The position numbers and the translations under genes were made by a program. From NCBI GenBank assembly GCA_018716505.1, contig DVJW01000087.1:1-39909 (forward strand): a stretch of 39,909 nucleotides of DNA, read 5' to 3'. Below the pieces are notes generated by a model that saw only the letters and a program-made list of their open reading frames with translations, made no database searches and was not told the DNA's origin. Below, one piece after another: positions 1 through 9,882 of this stretch. This DNA comes from Candidatus Faecaligallichristensenella faecipullorum (GTDB lineage Bacteria; Bacillota; Clostridia; Christensenellales; Aristaeellaceae). How positions within the stretch are numbered: position 1 is the first letter of the stretch; each line of letters starts with the position of its first letter.

Positions 1-1
1 C

Positions 2-691
2 TATGGCGGGGGCGGTTCGGCCTTTGCCGAACTGCTGTACAGTCTGGATCAATTGGACATTCCGCGCATCCGCTTTATGACCTCCCATCCCAAGGATCTT
101 TCGGACGAGCTCATTGGCTGTTACGCCGAACTGAAGCATTTGTGCGGCCAGCTGCATCTTCCGGTTCAGGCCGGTAACGATCAGGTGCTTGAGGCCATGA
201 ACCGCAAATATACCCGGGAGCGCTATCTGAATCTGGTGGACAAGCTGCGCGCGGTGCGGCCGGATATTGGGCTCACCACCGACATCATCGTGGGCTTCCC
301 CGGGGAAACCGAGGCCCAGTTCATGGATACGGTGTCCCTGATCGAGCGGGTGCGGTACGATTCGGCCTATACCTTTATCTATTCCCCGCGTCCGGGCACC
401 CGGGCGGCCCGGATGGATGACCCGGTTCCGGCGGAGGAAAAGAGCCGGCGCATTCAGTTTTTGATCGACCGGCAGCAGAGCATCACCGGCGAAATTCTTG
501 AAGATCAGCTGGGCAAGGTGGAGCAGGTTTTGGTGGAAGATCTTTCCAGCCGCAATGAGGGCCAGGTTTGCGGCAAGACCGGGCGCGGCCATATGGTCAA
601 TTTCCCGGGCGGAGCGGAGCTGATCGGGGGCATTTATCCGGTGCGGTTGATTTCTGCCGGGCGCAATACCCTGCGCGGCGAAATGGTTTGA
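2..691 (+). CDS. miaB: tRNA-2-methylthio-N6-dimethylallyladenosine synthase (MiaB), C-terminal part, truncated by the window start
   Basis: Frame is open from base 2 (YGGGGSAFAELLYSLDQLDIPRIRFMTSHPKDLS...); radical-SAM methylthiotransferase motifs HLPVQAGNDQVLEAMNRKYTRERY and TTDIIVGFPGET, then a C-terminal TRAM-like region; next to YmcA/YlbF-family gene, mutS and mutL as in other Firmicutes. Confidence 0.95.
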   Translation, partial: YGGGGSAFAELLYSLDQLDIPRIRFMTSHPKDLSDELIGCYAELKHLCGQLHLPVQAGNDQVLEAMNRKYTRERYLNLVDKLRAVRPDIGLTTDIIVGFPGETEAQFMDTVSLIERVRYDSAYTFIYSPRPGTRAARMDDPVPAEEKSRRIQFLIDRQQSITGEILEDQLGKVEQVLVEDLSSRNEGQVCGKTGRGHMVNFPGGAELIGGIYPVRLISAGRNTLRGEMV

Positions 692-724
692 TAAGAAAAT
701 TTCAATACAAAAGGAGAAAGCGTT

Positions 725-1147
725 ATGAACATGAATGTGATTTTTGAAAAGACCCGCGAACTGGGCGAGGCCATCAAGGCCAGCGAGGAATACACCCACA
801 TGAAGGAGATCGAGGCCCGGGCCCTGAAAAATGAGGACGCCGCGCTGACCATGGGCAAATATCTGGAGGCCAAGGGCGAGCTGGAGCAGATTTTGCAGAC
901 CGAGCATCCGGACGCCGCCAGAATGGCCGAGCTCTCCAACCAGATGGAGGAAATGCAACAGCGCCTTCAGATGATCGACGATATCATTCAGCTCAACCAG
1001 GCGCGGGAGGGCTTTACCAACTTAATCAATCAGGTCAACAGCGTGCTGCGCTTTATCGTGACCGGCGAGATGGATACCGAAGAGGCGGAGGGTGGATGCA
1101 GCGGTTCCTGCGCCAGCTGCGGCGGCGGATGCAACGTTCAGCACTAA
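725..1147 (+). CDS. YlbF/YmcA (RicF/RicA) family regulator with Cys-rich C-terminal tail
   Basis: 140 aa helical protein, RBS aaggagaaag; position between miaB and mutS matches B. subtilis ymcA; tail GCSGSCASCGGGCNVQH. Confidence 0.8.
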   Translation: MNMNVIFEKTRELGEAIKASEEYTHMKEIEARALKNEDAALTMGKYLEAKGELEQILQTEHPDAARMAELSNQMEEMQQRLQMIDDIIQLNQAREGFTNLINQVNSVLRFIVTGEMDTEEAEGGCSGSCASCGGGCNVQH

Positions 1148-1204
1148 AACCCAAGGCATAGGCGGGCCCTGGGAGCGGGGCGCGTATCTTACGGAGGAAA
1201 ATTC

Positions 1205-3805
1205 ATGGCCATAACCCCCATGATGCAGCAATACCTGGCCATCAAGGAGCAGTATAAGGACGCCATACTGTTTTACAGGCTGGGCGATTTTTACGAGATG
1301 TTTTTCGACGACGCCGAGCTGGTCTCCCGGGAATTGGAGCTCACGCTGACCGGAAAGGACTGCGGGCTCAGCGAACGGGCGCCCATGTGCGGCGTGCCCT
1401 TTCATTCGGCCGATGTGTATGTGGCCCGGCTGATTGAAAAGGGCTATAAGGTGGCCATCTGCGAACAGATGGAGGATCCAGCCCTGGCCAAGGGCCTGGT
1501 GGAGCGCGCGGTCATCCGGGTGGTTACCCCGGGCACGGTCATTGAGAGCAATATGCTGGACGAGCACAAGTCCAGCTATATTCTTTCCCTGTACCTGGTC
1601 AAGGACAAAGCGGGCATCGCCTTTTCGGATGTGTCCACCGGTGAATTTTACGCCTATCAGTTTTCCGGCGCGCGAGGACGTCTGAGCGACGAGTTGAGCC
1701 GCATCGCGCCCCGGGAGATCCTCTGCAACGACCCGGCGCTGGCCATGACCTTGGCGCCCGCCATACCGGTGAAGGTGACGGCGTATGACGGGGAGGCCTT
1801 TGATTTTTCCCGGGCAGGGGATCAATTGCTTCAGCATTTTCAGGTCAAGGGCCTGGAAGAGCTGGGGCTGGGCAAGCAAAAGATGGCGGTTTCGGCTGCG
1901 GGCGCGCTGATGAGCTATCTGAACGAAACCCAGAAAAACGCCCTGATCCACATCCTGTCGGTCAGGCTGTATCAGGCTGAGCGCTATTTGACGCTGGACC
2001 GGGTGGCCGCGGCCAATCTGGAGCTCACCGAATCCCTGAGGGGCCGCAGCCGGCGCGGTTCGCTTTTGTGGACCTTGGACAACACCGTAACCAGCATGGG
2101 CAGCCGCATGCTCAGGCGTTGGATCGAACAGCCGCTGCAAATTCGCTCGGAAATCGAATCCCGCCTGGACGCGGTGGAGGCGCTCAAGGAAGACCTGATG
2201 ACCCTTCAGGAAATTCGGGAAGCGCTGGATCCGGTGTATGACATCGAGCGTTTGCTCAGCAAGATCGCCTACGACACCATCAACGCCCGGGATTGTCTGG
2301 CCCTGTTGCGCTCGCTCAAGGCGGTGCCCGCCCTGGTCAATCTGGTGATGGGGAAAAAAGAAGTCGGGCTGTTGGGCGAGATCCTGCGCCAGATGGATCC
2401 CCTCCGGGATGTGGAAACGCTGTTGGAAAGCGCCATTTCCCCGGACGCGCCCATTTCGGTGCGCGAGGGCGGGCTGATCCGGGAGGGATACAACGCCGAG
2501 TTGGACAAACTGCGCAGCGCGGCCACGGACGGCAAGACCTGGATCGCCGAATTGGAGCAAAAGGAGCGGGAGGCCACCGGCATTAAGAACCTGAAGGTGG
2601 GCTTTAACCGGGTATTCGGCTTTTATATCGAGGTCACCAAGTCCTTTTACGACCTGGTGCCCTATCGCTACACCCGGAAGCAGACCTTGGCCAACTGCGA
2701 ACGCTATATCACCGAGGAACTAAAGGAAATCGAAAAGACCGTGCTGGGCGCCGAGGAGAACGCCACCCGGTTGGAGTATGAGCTGTTCCTGGAAATTCGG
2801 GAGCAGCTCAAGGCTGCGCTCAGCCGGCTTCAGCGCACTTCTCAGGGCATCAAGACTTTGGACGCCCTGCAATCCCTGGCCCAGGTGGCCTCGGAGAACA
2901 ACTATGTAAGGCCCTCTCTCAATGAGGACGGGGTGTACGATATCCAGGGTGGACGGCATCCGGTGGTGGAAAAATCCCTGGGCAGCGGGGAATTTGTGCC
3001 CAATGACACCCTGCTCAATCAGGAAGGCCGCCTGATGATCATCACCGGCCCCAACATGGCGGGCAAGAGCACCTACATGCGCCAGGTGGCGCTGATTGTG
3101 CTCATGGCCCATATGGGCAGCTTTGTGCCCGCGGATTCGGCCAATATCTCCATTACCGACCGCATCTTCACCCGAATCGGAGCCTCGGACGACTTGTACT
3201 CCGGCCAGTCCACCTTTATGGTGGAGATGAGCGAGATGGCCACGATTCTCAAGTACGCCACCCCCAAGAGCCTGTTGATTCTGGATGAGGTGGGGCGGGG
3301 TACCAGCACCTTTGACGGGCTGTCCATCGCCTGGGCCGCGGTGGAGCATATCGCGGATTTGAAAAAGTGCGGAGCGCGCACCCTGTTCGCCACTCATTAT
3401 CACGAGCTTTCCGAGCTGGAAGGGCGGTTGGATGGGGTGGTAAACTACCGGATAACGGCCATGGAAAGGGGAAACGAGATTATCTTCCTGCGCAAGATCG
3501 TCAAGGGCGGCGAAGATCGCTCCTATGGCATCGCGGTGGCCGGGCTGGCCGGGCTGCCGGGTTCGCTACTGGCCCGGGCGCGCCAGATTATGGCCAGGTT
3601 GGAAGTGGCCGACGAGGGTAAAAACTCCATCGGTCAAAACATTCTGGACAGCAAAAAGAACGCGGGGGACCGCCAAGTGGCGCTTACCGATTTCGAGCCC
3701 ATGGAGCTGGTGGAGGAGATTCGCGCCATGGACGTGCTCAGCATGTCGCCCATCGACGCGCTGAACGCCCTGTTTCATTTGAGCGAAAAGGCCAGAAAAA
3801 TCTAA
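1205..3805 (+). CDS. mutS: DNA mismatch repair protein MutS
   Basis: N-terminal FYRLGDFYEMFFDDA; Walker A TGPNMAGKSTYMRQ; LLILDEVGRGTSTFDGLSIAWA; FATHYHEL; RBS ggaggaaaattc. Confidence 0.98.
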   Translation: MAITPMMQQYLAIKEQYKDAILFYRLGDFYEMFFDDAELVSRELELTLTGKDCGLSERAPMCGVPFHSADVYVARLIEKGYKVAICEQMEDPALAKGLVERAVIRVVTPGTVIESNMLDEHKSSYILSLYLVKDKAGIAFSDVSTGEFYAYQFSGARGRLSDELSRIAPREILCNDPALAMTLAPAIPVKVTAYDGEAFDFSRAGDQLLQHFQVKGLEELGLGKQKMAVSAAGALMSYLNETQKNALIHILSVRLYQAERYLTLDRVAAANLELTESLRGRSRRGSLLWTLDNTVTSMGSRMLRRWIEQPLQIRSEIESRLDAVEALKEDLMTLQEIREALDPVYDIERLLSKIAYDTINARDCLALLRSLKAVPALVNLVMGKKEVGLLGEILRQMDPLRDVETLLESAISPDAPISVREGGLIREGYNAELDKLRSAATDGKTWIAELEQKEREATGIKNLKVGFNRVFGFYIEVTKSFYDLVPYRYTRKQTLANCERYITEELKEIEKTVLGAEENATRLEYELFLEIREQLKAALSRLQRTSQGIKTLDALQSLAQVASENNYVRPSLNEDGVYDIQGGRHPVVEKSLGSGEFVPNDTLLNQEGRLMIITGPNMAGKSTYMRQVALIVLMAHMGSFVPADSANISITDRIFTRIGASDDLYSGQSTFMVEMSEMATILKYATPKSLLILDEVGRGTSTFDGLSIAWAAVEHIADLKKCGARTLFATHYHELSELEGRLDGVVNYRITAMERGNEIIFLRKIVKGGEDRSYGIAVAGLAGLPGSLLARARQIMARLEVADEGKNSIGQNILDSKKNAGDRQVALTDFEPMELVEEIRAMDVLSMSPIDALNALFHLSEKARKI

Positions 3806-3838
3806 AGCCGGCAACAGATATAAAAAGGAGGAAAGCCC

Positions 3839-5776
3839 ATGCCCATTCGGGTTCTGGACGCCGCGACGGTGGGACGCATCGCCGCGGGCGAGGTGGTGGA
3901 GCGCCCTTCATCGGTGGCCAAGGAGCTCATTGAAAACGCGCTGGACGCGGGCGCCACCTCCATTACCGTGGAGGTCAAGGACGGAGGGATCGGCTACCTC
4001 AGGGTAACGGACAACGGATGCGGAATCCCCGCGGATCAGGTAAAATTGGCCTTTCAAAATCATGCCACCTCAAAGATTCAGAGTGAGGAGGACTTAAACG
4101 ATATCCGCACTTTGGGCTTCCGGGGCGAGGCATTGCCCTCCATTGCCTCGGTGGCCAAGGTCACCCTGACCACCCGGGCCCGAAACGCGGAAAGCGGGGT
4201 CCGGCTCATTGTGGAGGGCGGCGAATTCAAGGATATAAAGGAACACGGCTGCCCGGAGGGCACCACCTTTATCGTGCGCGATCTCTTTTACAATACCCCG
4301 GTGCGGCGCGGTTTCCTGAAAAAACCGGCCGCCGAGTTCGGCGCGGTTTCGGATATGGTGTCGCGCATGATCCTGGGCAACCCCGGGGTTTCCATCCGCC
4401 TGATCAACAACGAGCGCACGGTGTATCACAGCTTTGGGGACGGCAATCTGCGCCACGCCGCGCTGGCCGTGTATGGCCGGGAGACTGCCAAGAAACTCAT
4501 CGAACTGGACGCGTCCTCCGGGGGGCTCAGGATTTCCGGGCTCATCGGGGTGGGCGAATGCGGCCGCTCCAATCGGGGACAGCAGTCGTTCTTTGTCAAC
4601 GGCCGGGTGGTGCGGTGCGCGCTGTTGACCCAGGCGTTGGAACAGGTATGCAAATCCCGGGTGACCATCGGGCAATTTCCCATGTGCGCGCTGCATGTAA
4701 CCTTGCCGCCCCATTCGGTGGACGTCAACGTGCATCCCAACAAGCTGGAAGTGCGCTTCCGCGACGAGATGAGCATGCGCCAGGGCGCCGAGGCGCTGAT
4801 ACAAAAGGCCTTTGAGGGCGAGCGGCTGTTGGACGTGGCGCGGGCCATGCAGGATGACACGGAGCCCATGGAAAAGGCCAGCGTGCAGCTGGCCGTGGCC
4901 CCCGAGGTGACCGAGATTTCCCGGGAAAACCCGGAAAAACCCGCGCCCGTGGTGTTGCCGGTGGAAAGCGTGCGCATGGATCCGCCGCCCGCGCCGGATT
5001 TTCCCCTCAGGGAAAGGCGCGCGCCCCAGGCCGGGCGTACAGACGCCGTTCAGCTGGCCTACGGCCGGGTTATGGAATCCGCCCGGGGCGGGCAGTCGCT
5101 CCGGGAGCCCGGAGCCCGCACGGTGCCCATGCGTGTGGCTGAGCCTGAGGCAGACAGCCGTCCCCTGGAATCGGTGGAGCCGGTGGAACCCCCAAAGGCG
5201 CCTGCGCCCAATCTGCGCATCATCGGCGTGGCGTTTCAAACCTATATTATTGTGGAATGCGGGGACAGGCTGTTTATGATCGACCAGCACGCGGCCCACG
5301 AGCGCATTCTCTATGAAAAATACCGCAAACAGCTGGAAAGCGGCACGGCCAGCCAACAGCTGCTGGCCCCCATGATCGTGGCCATGTCCCCCAGGGAGCG
5401 GGCGCTTTTGATGGACAACCGGGCGCTTTTAATGGAGGTGGGCTACGACGTGGAGCCCTTCGGCGAGCGGGATATCCAGGTGCGCAGCGTGCCCCATGTG
5501 CTGGGTCAAGCCGAGCTCAAGCCCCTGTTCGCAGGCCTGGTGGACCGGCTGGACCAGCTGAAGAGCGCCACCTTGGACCGGCGGCGGGATGAGGTCATCC
5601 AGGCCTCGTGCAAACACGCGGTCAAGGGCGGGGATGTGCTCAGCGATTTGGAAATTTCCGGATTGGTTGAGCAGATGCTTTCCACCGGTTCGCCGCCCAC
5701 CTGTCCCCATGGCCGCCCGGTGATGTGGGTCTTGAGACGGTATGATTTGGAAAAGCAATTTAAACGGATTCAGTAG
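3839..5776 (+). CDS. mutL: DNA mismatch repair protein MutL with endonuclease motif
   Basis: IAAGEVVERPSSVAKELIENALDAGA, GFRGEALPSIASV; C-terminal DQHAAHERILYEKY and PTCPHGRP; RBS aaaggagg. Confidence 0.98.
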   Translation: MPIRVLDAATVGRIAAGEVVERPSSVAKELIENALDAGATSITVEVKDGGIGYLRVTDNGCGIPADQVKLAFQNHATSKIQSEEDLNDIRTLGFRGEALPSIASVAKVTLTTRARNAESGVRLIVEGGEFKDIKEHGCPEGTTFIVRDLFYNTPVRRGFLKKPAAEFGAVSDMVSRMILGNPGVSIRLINNERTVYHSFGDGNLRHAALAVYGRETAKKLIELDASSGGLRISGLIGVGECGRSNRGQQSFFVNGRVVRCALLTQALEQVCKSRVTIGQFPMCALHVTLPPHSVDVNVHPNKLEVRFRDEMSMRQGAEALIQKAFEGERLLDVARAMQDDTEPMEKASVQLAVAPEVTEISRENPEKPAPVVLPVESVRMDPPPAPDFPLRERRAPQAGRTDAVQLAYGRVMESARGGQSLREPGARTVPMRVAEPEADSRPLESVEPVEPPKAPAPNLRIIGVAFQTYIIVECGDRLFMIDQHAAHERILYEKYRKQLESGTASQQLLAPMIVAMSPRERALLMDNRALLMEVGYDVEPFGERDIQVRSVPHVLGQAELKPLFAGLVDRLDQLKSATLDRRRDEVIQASCKHAVKGGDVLSDLEISGLVEQMLSTGSPPTCPHGRPVMWVLRRYDLEKQFKRIQ

Positions 5777-5794
5777 GAAAGAGGGGAGCGGCCC

Positions 5795-6745
5795 ATGGAT
5801 AGACCGCCTTTGATCGTTATCGGCGGGCCCACCGCCTCGGGAAAGAGCGCCTGCGCGGTGGAACTCTGCCGCATAATTCAGGGGGAAGTGGTGTCCGCCG
5901 ACTCCATGCAGCTCTATCAGGGCATGGATATCGGCACCGCCAAGCCGGATCCGGCCGAAATGGGCGGCATTCCCCATCATCTGCTGTCCATAGCCCCGCC
6001 CACCCAGCGCTTTTCCGCCGCGGCCTTTGCCCAGTTGGCCCACAAAGCCATGGGAGAGATTCGCGCGCGCGGCAAAATGCCGGTGCTGTGCGGGGGAACC
6101 GGGCTGTACATCAACGCGGTCACCCGGCCCATGGGCTTTGCGCAAAACCAGGGGGACGAGGCGCTGCGAAGTCAATTGGAAGCCCGGGCGGCGGATGAGG
6201 AAGGACGGCGGGCGCTGCATGAGGAGCTCAGAGCCATCGATCCCAAAACCGCCGGGCGCCTACATCCCAACGATATAAGAAGGGTGATTCGGGCGCTGGA
6301 GGTTTATCAGCTGACCGGCAAGACCATGAGCGAATTGGCCGAGGAGGATCAGCGGCGTCCCGACCTGTACAAAGCCGCGTTTTTTGCCCTGGATTTTCCC
6401 AGGGAGGTTCTGTATGAGCGCATCGACCGCCGGGTGGACGAGATGGTGCGGCGCGGCTTGGAGGACGAGGTGCGCACCCTCTTAAAGGGTGGGCTTTCGG
6501 AAAATTGCACGGCCATGCAGGCGCTGGGCTATAAGGAAATGGTCTGGGCCATCCGGGGGGAGATCAGCATGGAGCGCGCGGTGGAGCTCATCAAGCAGGG
6601 CTCGCGAAATTATGCCAAGCGCCAGCTCACCTGGTTTCGCAGGGACGCGCGGGTCCAGTGGATCGGGGCAAATGGACGTTCCGCCCGGGATGTGGCCGAA
6701 GAAATGGCCCGGCGCGCCCGGCAGGCCGGGGTGCTGGAAGATTAA
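5795..6745 (+). CDS. miaA: tRNA dimethylallyltransferase (MiaA)
   Basis: IGGPTASGKSACAVELC, SADSMQLYQGMDIGTAKP, GGTGLYINAV, YAKRQLTWFRRD. Confidence 0.98.
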   Translation: MDRPPLIVIGGPTASGKSACAVELCRIIQGEVVSADSMQLYQGMDIGTAKPDPAEMGGIPHHLLSIAPPTQRFSAAAFAQLAHKAMGEIRARGKMPVLCGGTGLYINAVTRPMGFAQNQGDEALRSQLEARAADEEGRRALHEELRAIDPKTAGRLHPNDIRRVIRALEVYQLTGKTMSELAEEDQRRPDLYKAAFFALDFPREVLYERIDRRVDEMVRRGLEDEVRTLLKGGLSENCTAMQALGYKEMVWAIRGEISMERAVELIKQGSRNYAKRQLTWFRRDARVQWIGANGRSARDVAEEMARRARQAGVLED

Positions 6746-6802
6746 GACCGGCCGGGCCAAACGAGTATAAGACGATTTCAATCTAAGGAGATGGAATGAA
6801 CC

Positions 6803-8080
6803 ATGGGTATTCCCATGAGAAATATTTCCCAGGAAGTGACCTGCTTGGTGGATCAGGCCGAGGCGGATTGTCAGGCGGTATTTCAGAAGATAGACCGGAT
6901 GGAACGCATCAATACCCGAAAGGTGCTTTCCGCCTTTCAAAAATACCGGGTTTCCGCCCGGCATTTCGCCGGAACCACCGGCTATGGCTATGATGACATT
7001 GGCCGGGACACTTTGTCCAACATTTTTGCCGAAGTGCTGGGCTGCGAGGCCGCTTTGGTGCGGCCCCAGATTGTGTCTGGCACCCATGCGCTGGCCCTGT
7101 GCCTGTATGGGGTGCTCAGGCCCGGAGACAATATGCTTTCGGCCGCCGGAAAGCCCTATGATACCTTGGAAGAGGTGATCGGTCTGGCCGGCACGCCGGG
7201 CGCGGGCTCTCTGAAGGACTACGGAATCGGCTACCGCCAGGTGGAGCTCACCCCGCAGGGAGAAATGGATATCGAGGCCATCCTTGCGGCCATGGACGAG
7301 CACACCCGGTTGGTGCTGATTCAGCGTTCCCGGGGCTATGACTGGCGGCCTTCGCTGTCCATTCATCAGATCGAGCAGGCGGCCGGGGCCATTCATGCGG
7401 CCTATCCCGACGCCTGCGTGATGGTGGATAACTGCTACGGGGAATTTACCGACGAAAAGGAGCCCACCCAGTTGGGCGCGGACCTGATGGCCGGATCGCT
7501 GATTAAAAATCTGGGCGGCGGACTTGCGCCCACCGGCGGCTATATCGCGGGCCGGGCGGATTTAATCGAGAAAATCAGCTACCGGCTTACCTCGCCCGGC
7601 ATTGGCGCCGAGGTGGGCAGCAACGCGGCCGGCTATCAGCCCTATTATCAGGGTCTGTTCATGGCCCCTCATGTGGTGGCCCAGGCCATCAAGACCGCGG
7701 TTCTGGCCTCGCGGGTGTTTGAAAAGCTGGGATTCCCGGTGAATCCCGCCTATGACGAGCCGAGAAACGACATCATTCAGGCCATACGCTTTGAGGATGC
7801 GGATAAACTCATCGCCTGCATTCAGGCCATCCAAATGGCCTCTCCGGTGGACAGCGAAGCCCTGCCCGAGCCCTGGGCCATGCCGGGCTATCAGGATCAG
7901 GTGATCATGGCCGCGGGCACCTTTGTGGCCGGCGCTTCCATCGAGCTCAGCGCGGACGCGCCCATCCGGCCGCCCTATGTGGCCTATTTGCAGGGGGGCC
8001 TGACCTATGCCCACGGCCGCACCGGGGTGGAATGTGCGGTGGAGCATCTGTTGGAAAAGGGATTAATCGGCGGCTTCTAA
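6803..8080 (+). CDS. Methionine gamma-lyase family protein (YnbB-like, PLP-dependent C-S lyase)
   Basis: FAGTTGYGYDDIGRDTLSNIFAEVLGCEAALVRPQIVSGTHAL; PLP-lysine region GADLMAGSLIKNLGGGLAPTGGYIAG; located after miaA. Confidence 0.9.
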   Translation: MGIPMRNISQEVTCLVDQAEADCQAVFQKIDRMERINTRKVLSAFQKYRVSARHFAGTTGYGYDDIGRDTLSNIFAEVLGCEAALVRPQIVSGTHALALCLYGVLRPGDNMLSAAGKPYDTLEEVIGLAGTPGAGSLKDYGIGYRQVELTPQGEMDIEAILAAMDEHTRLVLIQRSRGYDWRPSLSIHQIEQAAGAIHAAYPDACVMVDNCYGEFTDEKEPTQLGADLMAGSLIKNLGGGLAPTGGYIAGRADLIEKISYRLTSPGIGAEVGSNAAGYQPYYQGLFMAPHVVAQAIKTAVLASRVFEKLGFPVNPAYDEPRNDIIQAIRFEDADKLIACIQAIQMASPVDSEALPEPWAMPGYQDQVIMAAGTFVAGASIELSADAPIRPPYVAYLQGGLTYAHGRTGVECAVEHLLEKGLIGGF

Positions 8081-8123
8081 CTTGTCAACCGGCGGGCCGC
8101 CTATAAAAAAGGGGGAGTTTGGA

Positions 8124-9020
8124 ATGAAACGGTTTCGACTGAGGGCTGGGCGCGGGATATGCTGGGTGCTTGTGGTGCTGCTGGTTTTCTGTTCAATTCC
8201 CGCCCAGGCGGCCAAGTCGCCCTATATCGGGGTGATTCACATTGAGGGGACCATTGAGGACAGCACCTCCAACTATGAGTACGATCATTCAGGTACCCTG
8301 GAAGCCATTGAGAAGCTGGTGGATGACGAGGACAACAAGGCGCTCTTGCTGTATTTAAACAGCCCGGGCGGCGCGATTTACGAGAGCGACGAGCTTTACA
8401 ACGCGGTTTTGAGCTACAAACAGCGCACCGACCGGCCGGTGGTGGCCTATTTGGCCCAGACCGCCACCTCGGGCGCCTACTATGTGGCCTGTGCGGCGGA
8501 TCAGATCTATGCCCACCGGATGAGCATCACCGGCTCCATCGGCATCATCATGGAGATTGAGGATTATTCTGAGCTCATGGGGAAGTTGGGCATCAAGAGC
8601 CATTTGGTGGTCAGCGGGCCCAATAAGGCGGTGGGCGGCACTCAGCCGGTGACCGGCGAACAGTTGGCCCTGTATCAGCAGATCACTGATGAAAGCTATG
8701 AAATCTTCCTGGATGTGGTGTCCCAGGGCCGGAATAAGCCGGTGGAGGAGATTCGTCCCCTGGCCGACGGCCGGATCCTGAGCGCCAAGCAGGCGCTGAA
8801 CGCGGGTTTAATCGACAAAATTGCGGATTATCAGGCCACCCAAGACGCCATGTTGGCCATGGACGGGCTGTATATGTGCGAGTTTACCGACTGCACCCCG
8901 GGCAGCGACAGCTATTATGGCGGCGGGCTGCTGGATCAGCTCAAATGGCTGTTGGGTGTATGCAGCGAGGCCGTTGAGGCGGGCGCTTCGGGACATAACG
9001 TTCGAATTGCTTTTGAGTAA
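8124..9020 (+). CDS. Exported S49 family (SppA-like) serine peptidase
   Basis: Signal peptide MKRFRLRAGRGICWVLVVLLVFCSIPAQA; YIGVIHIEGTI, LLLYLNSPGGAIYESDELYNAV, TATSGAYYVACAADQIYAHRMSITGSIGII. Track start 8082 is probably too early; ATG 8124 follows gggggag. Confidence 0.88.
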   Translation: MKRFRLRAGRGICWVLVVLLVFCSIPAQAAKSPYIGVIHIEGTIEDSTSNYEYDHSGTLEAIEKLVDDEDNKALLLYLNSPGGAIYESDELYNAVLSYKQRTDRPVVAYLAQTATSGAYYVACAADQIYAHRMSITGSIGIIMEIEDYSELMGKLGIKSHLVVSGPNKAVGGTQPVTGEQLALYQQITDESYEIFLDVVSQGRNKPVEEIRPLADGRILSAKQALNAGLIDKIADYQATQDAMLAMDGLYMCEFTDCTPGSDSYYGGGLLDQLKWLLGVCSEAVEAGASGHNVRIAFE

Positions 9021-9032
9021 TAAGGCCAAAGT

Positions 9033-9066
9033 GCCGGGGCCGTGTTCGCGCGGCGCCGGCCGTTTC
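9033..9066 (+). terminator. Candidate terminator after the S49 peptidase gene
   Basis: gccggggccg-tgttcgcg-cggcgccggc, 10-bp arms with one mismatch, then cgtttct; weak T-tract. Confidence 0.4.
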
Positions 9067-9133
9067 TGCAATTGGGTCAATCCACCAAGATATCATAGTA
9101 ACGGGCGCATTGAGCGCGGAGGCGAGGCAATAT

Positions 9134-9868
9134 ATGGCGGAGGAAATTCTGGGGCATATTCATTCCATGGAGAGCTTTGGCGCGGTGGACGGGCCGGGCA
9201 TACGGTGCGTATTGTTTTTGCAGGGCTGCCCGCTTCGGTGCAAATTTTGCCACAACCCGGACACCTGGCCCGCCCAGGGCGGTCAGAGCATGACCCCTGA
9301 GCAGGCCATCCGGCGCGTTATCCGCTATAAGCCCTATATTCAAAAGACGGGCGGCGTGACCCTTTCCGGGGGCGAGCCGCTCTTGCAGAGCGCGTTTTGT
9401 TTGGAGTTCGCGCGATTGGCCCATCAAGAGGGCCTGCATGTGGCGGTGGATACCTCGGGCGCGCTGCCGTTGGATAAGGTTGAAGAGGCCGTGCGGGAGG
9501 CGGATCTGCTGCTGCTGGATATCAAGGCCATGGACGCGGAGGTTTGCCGTTCCCTCACCGGGCAGGATAATCAAAACGCCTTGGCGCTGTTAAACTGGTG
9601 CGAGGAAAACCATAAGCCGGTCTGGATCCGGCATGTGCTGGTGCCCGGGATCACCCTAAAGGACGAATTGTTGAGCGCCTTGGCCCGGCATATCGCGCAT
9701 TTCCAATGCGTGGAAAAGGTGGAACTCTTGCCCTTTCACAAATTGGGCGAGCAAAAATGGGCCAATTGCGCCGCGGCCTATGAGCTGTACGACACCCCTG
9801 AGCCCACGGAAGAGCAGGTTCAAAGGGCCAAACAAATCTTTCGGGACGCGGGCATAGAAATTGAGTGA
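9134..9868 (+). CDS. pflA: Pyruvate formate-lyase-activating enzyme (glycyl radical enzyme activase)
   Basis: HSMESFGAVDGPGIRCVLFLQGCPLRCKFCHNPDTW (radical-SAM CxxxCxxC), GGVTLSGGEPLLQ, LLPFHKLGEQKW. Start at ATG 9134 after ggaggcgaggc. Confidence 0.93.
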   Translation: MAEEILGHIHSMESFGAVDGPGIRCVLFLQGCPLRCKFCHNPDTWPAQGGQSMTPEQAIRRVIRYKPYIQKTGGVTLSGGEPLLQSAFCLEFARLAHQEGLHVAVDTSGALPLDKVEEAVREADLLLLDIKAMDAEVCRSLTGQDNQNALALLNWCEENHKPVWIRHVLVPGITLKDELLSALARHIAHFQCVEKVELLPFHKLGEQKWANCAAAYELYDTPEPTEEQVQRAKQIFRDAGIEIE

Positions 9869-9882
9869 TGGAGGAATAAAAA

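Noticed and set aside
1022-2560. Long minus-strand ORF (512 aa) antisense to mutS
   Set aside because: Shadow ORF from GC-rich codon bias; mutS on the + strand has unambiguous motifs and the antisense product is low-complexity His/Gln/Gly-rich.
4094-5356. Minus-strand 420-aa ORF antisense to mutL
   Set aside because: Same codon-bias shadow effect; no domain recognised and no RBS context.
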